Shown piece after piece: positions 61,991-64,000 of a stretch of 64,000 bases of DNA (the first letter of the stretch is position 1; the number at the start of each line of letters is the position of its first letter). Origin of the DNA: Ctenosaura bakeri (lineage: Eukaryota; Chordata; Lepidosauria; Squamata; Iguanidae); the NCBI GenBank assembly GCA_948474755.1, contig CAOLHI010001010.1, positions 372,001-436,000 on the forward strand, read 5' to 3'. The notes under the pieces are model-generated. The model ran no database searches, had not been told where the DNA came from, and saw only the letters and a list, made by a program, of their open reading frames with translations. Made by a program: the position numbers and the translations under genes.

Positions 61991-63160
61991 CAGGGTAACA
62001 CACAGCAACAACAGATAAAAACTTAGATAAATTTTGTTTCTTTATTATTTGTCCCATTTTTCTTCCAATAAGCTTAAGGCGTTGCAGATACCCCACCTTC
62101 TTTCTGTTTTGCACAATGATCCTGTGAAGTATATATGCCTCTGTGAAGGGTCTGTCTGAAATCTGATGCATAAATAATACCAGACACTGACTTCTGTGTT
62201 TCCTGCAACCTTTATTCATATACTACAAATAAATCAAATGTGTCTCTAACTATTAATCTGTGTCCCAGCTTATTCTGGAAGTGTCTCATCTTTTTGAAGG
62301 CTGAGGTGAAATCATGATATTGAGAATGCTTCTGGACCCACACTTAGGATCTTTGAAGTGTGATTCTAGTTCCTAATTCTATTCTGGAAACTCTGGATGT
62401 CTGCTCATATGAAACTATGCCTCCCAACCATGCCTTATACATAACGGACCTGTCACAAAGTTCCACCTGCTCATCCTGTGTTGAGAGGAAGAAGCAGATG
62501 TGATTTTGCAGAGCTGGTGATGAAAAGTCAGCAAACATTTTAGTAAGATGGAAAATAGACACAAGAGGCCCTCAAAATAAAGAAACCCATTCAGTTTTCA
62601 AGGTCCTTTGAAAGGCAGAAGAGAGCTTTGAGTTCTTGTTTCATCATGGTTAAGTGACAAAAAAAGCACTTCCCCAGGTTAGAAATACTAGGATTTGTTC
62701 ACTTTCTAAGATGTTGCCTTAATTAAAAGAATTTCATGCCTTTCTCCTCTAATCACAGTCTTTATATTGAGCAGTGGTCTCATTTGTACCCAGGGGTCTT
62801 AAAAGAATTGTCACAAGATGATCATTAAGTTCTAATGTGAAAATTCTACTATGCTGATCTTCTAGTTCTGCTGTTAGTTCTAGTATGATTGCCCTTTAGT
62901 GTGTTTATGATTATTAACATGCTTAGCTGCAGGAGAGATTTCATTATGTTCTTTCTAACCTATTTAAAAGTAGCTGGTGTGGGTGTGCTGCTGACATTCT
63001 GTTAACAAATCGTTGGAAGAACTTTGAAAAATAACTTTTCATGGTCAATGAACCTCCCATCTAAGAGATTCTGGGAGTTAAGAGTCCAAAAATAGTAATG
63101 TTTCCAAGCTCTGGTTGTTAGTACGGTTAGTAATCTAGAAATCTAATTTTAATCTATAAG

Positions 63161-63695
63161 TGTCATGTCCTGCCTTGGAGACCCCGGCAGTGAAGAGGAG
63201 GATTCTGAATCCGAGGCAGAAGTTTCCCCAGAGGCAGGAGTTTCCCCAAAAGCTTGCTCAGGAGAAGATAACAAACAACAGCAGGGGCCTGACCAAGGGG
63301 AACAAATTTCAGAGGATGGGAAAACACAGATGCTTACTGTGCAAGAGCGACGACGTCAGAGAGAGGGGCCGTGCCGCTCAGTGCATTTAAGTAACAAACA
63401 AGCCCTAATGAAGGAACATCTGTGGTGACAACATCAGTGGATAAAAGGCTTTCAGCTGGCCGTTTCCTTTTAGGGTCAGCAACTGATCTTTACAGTTGTT
63501 GAGGCCCTGCTCTGTGTTCTCTTGTATCGGGACTACCTTGAACCTCTGCCTGCTTGACAACGACTTGGATTTGCCCTTTGGATTTCTTTGCTTCAGAAAC
63601 TGAACTTGGTTTGGACATTTTCCCATTCTTGTCTTGTGAGTAAGCCCTGCTCTGCTGTAGGGTGATTAATTGTCTGCTCTGCCTTGGACACGACA
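63161..63695 (+). mobile_element. Solo LTR with 5-bp target duplication
   Basis: 535 bp starting TGTCATGTCC and ending GGACACGACA (inverted ends), flanked by ATAAG at 63156-63160 and 63696-63700. A TATA-like 'ggataaaaggc' lies near 63438, which suggests plus orientation. It has no internal region, so two LTRs have probably recombined to one. A frame of 87 codons at 63165-63428, rich in Glu and Ser, lies wholly within the LTR. Confidence 0.85.
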
Positions 63696-63909
63696 ATAAG
63701 CAGGAGTGGTCTTAATAATATCTCCTTTTATGCTTCAAATTGCCTTCCACCTTCATAGATCTGTAGGATTGTCTTGAAGAAGAGTAATTAATAGTTTCTC
63801 CTGTAGCAAGCCTCCAGGTTTGTTGCATGTTCCTGCCTGTCCTGGTTGCAGGTGGTTAACAAAAGGGTGTGTGGTTATCTTTTACTGTGGCCCAAACACT
63901 CGTAGGAAC

Positions 63910-63929
63910 ATGTGTGTGTGTGTGTGTGT
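63910..63929. repeat. (TG)n microsatellite
   Basis: Ten TG dinucleotides. Confidence 0.9.
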
Positions 63930-64000
63930 CATAGCCAGAGCGGGATGAGCAGTCTAAGGGCACCAGGAGCCAGGAACCAGGTGGTGGAAGGATAGGGAGA

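Larger units (their letters stand above)
28599..64000 (+). other. SH3PXD2A: SH3PXD2A intron 1 (continues past window)
   Basis: More than 35 kb with no recognisable coding exon. First introns of this gene are also very long in mammals. Repeats are listed separately. Stretches without a repeat I could name include 30.8-31.3, 33.7-34.9, 38.0-38.9, 39.2-42.1, 46.8-50.5, 51.1-52.2, 53.8-54.3, 55.5-56.4, 58.0-58.9 and 62.0-63.1 kb. They look like AT-rich intronic DNA. Confidence 0.75.

Noticed and set aside
63165..63428. Acidic 87-codon frame as a host gene
   Set aside because: Entirely inside a solo LTR with defined ends and target duplication; kept only as a finding.

Overview
The window looks like nuclear DNA of a squamate reptile (lizard or snake). 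It has large introns, GT-AG splice sites, few coding bases and many interspersed repeats. Clues to the group are CR1 LINE tails, SINE tails of the BovB/Sauria type (a motif like 'acttgaaggcacacaacaac'), a 5S rRNA-derived SINE carrying a similar tail, and several TA-flanked and TTA-flanked MITE-like elements. I cannot name the species.

Only two protein-coding genes can be supported, both on the + strand. (1) STN1 (formerly OBFC1), a subunit of the telomeric CST complex: its last six coding exons lie at 2092-2262, 3974-4085, 5703-5871, 13076-13198, 14657-14729 and 17645-17802, with the stop codon at 17800-17802 and a poly(A) signal at 18122-18127. Reading phases agree across all five junctions. 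The 5' exons, encoding the start and most of the OB fold, lie before base 1. (2) SH3PXD2A (TKS5/FISH), a PX-SH3 scaffold of podosomes and invadopodia: a CpG island at about 26.95-28.25 kb leads to the first coding exon at 28527-28598. The rest of the window, 28599-64000, is intron 1 as far as I can see. STN1 followed by SH3PXD2A on the same strand matches the order in human 10q24.33.

Layout: 1-17.8 kb, STN1 exons and introns, including a 1.24 kb TA-flanked element with an 82-bp minisatellite core, two neighbouring short MITEs at 7.8-8.3 kb and a CR1 tail at 15.6-16.3 kb. 17.8-18.15 kb, STN1 3' UTR. 18.15-26.9 kb, intergenic DNA with MITE, SINE and CR1 copies. 26.9-28.5 kb, SH3PXD2A promoter and 5' UTR, with a near-perfect palindromic MITE at its upstream edge. 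28.6-64 kb, SH3PXD2A intron 1, filled with SINEs, CR1, a BovB-like LINE tail, nested MITEs, a GC-rich 1.23 kb mariner-like element (59.9-61.1 kb), two related retroviral-type LTR pieces in opposite orientation (52.2 and 61.1 kb) and a solo LTR with an exact 5-bp target duplication (63.16-63.70 kb).

The two genes are not known to work together. I found no convincing new biological system. The most unusual material is structural: palindromic elements, one of them at a promoter; a CpG-rich transposon interior inside an intron; and SINE heads of different origin sharing one LINE tail. Repeat family names come from remembered consensus patterns and were not searched against a library.
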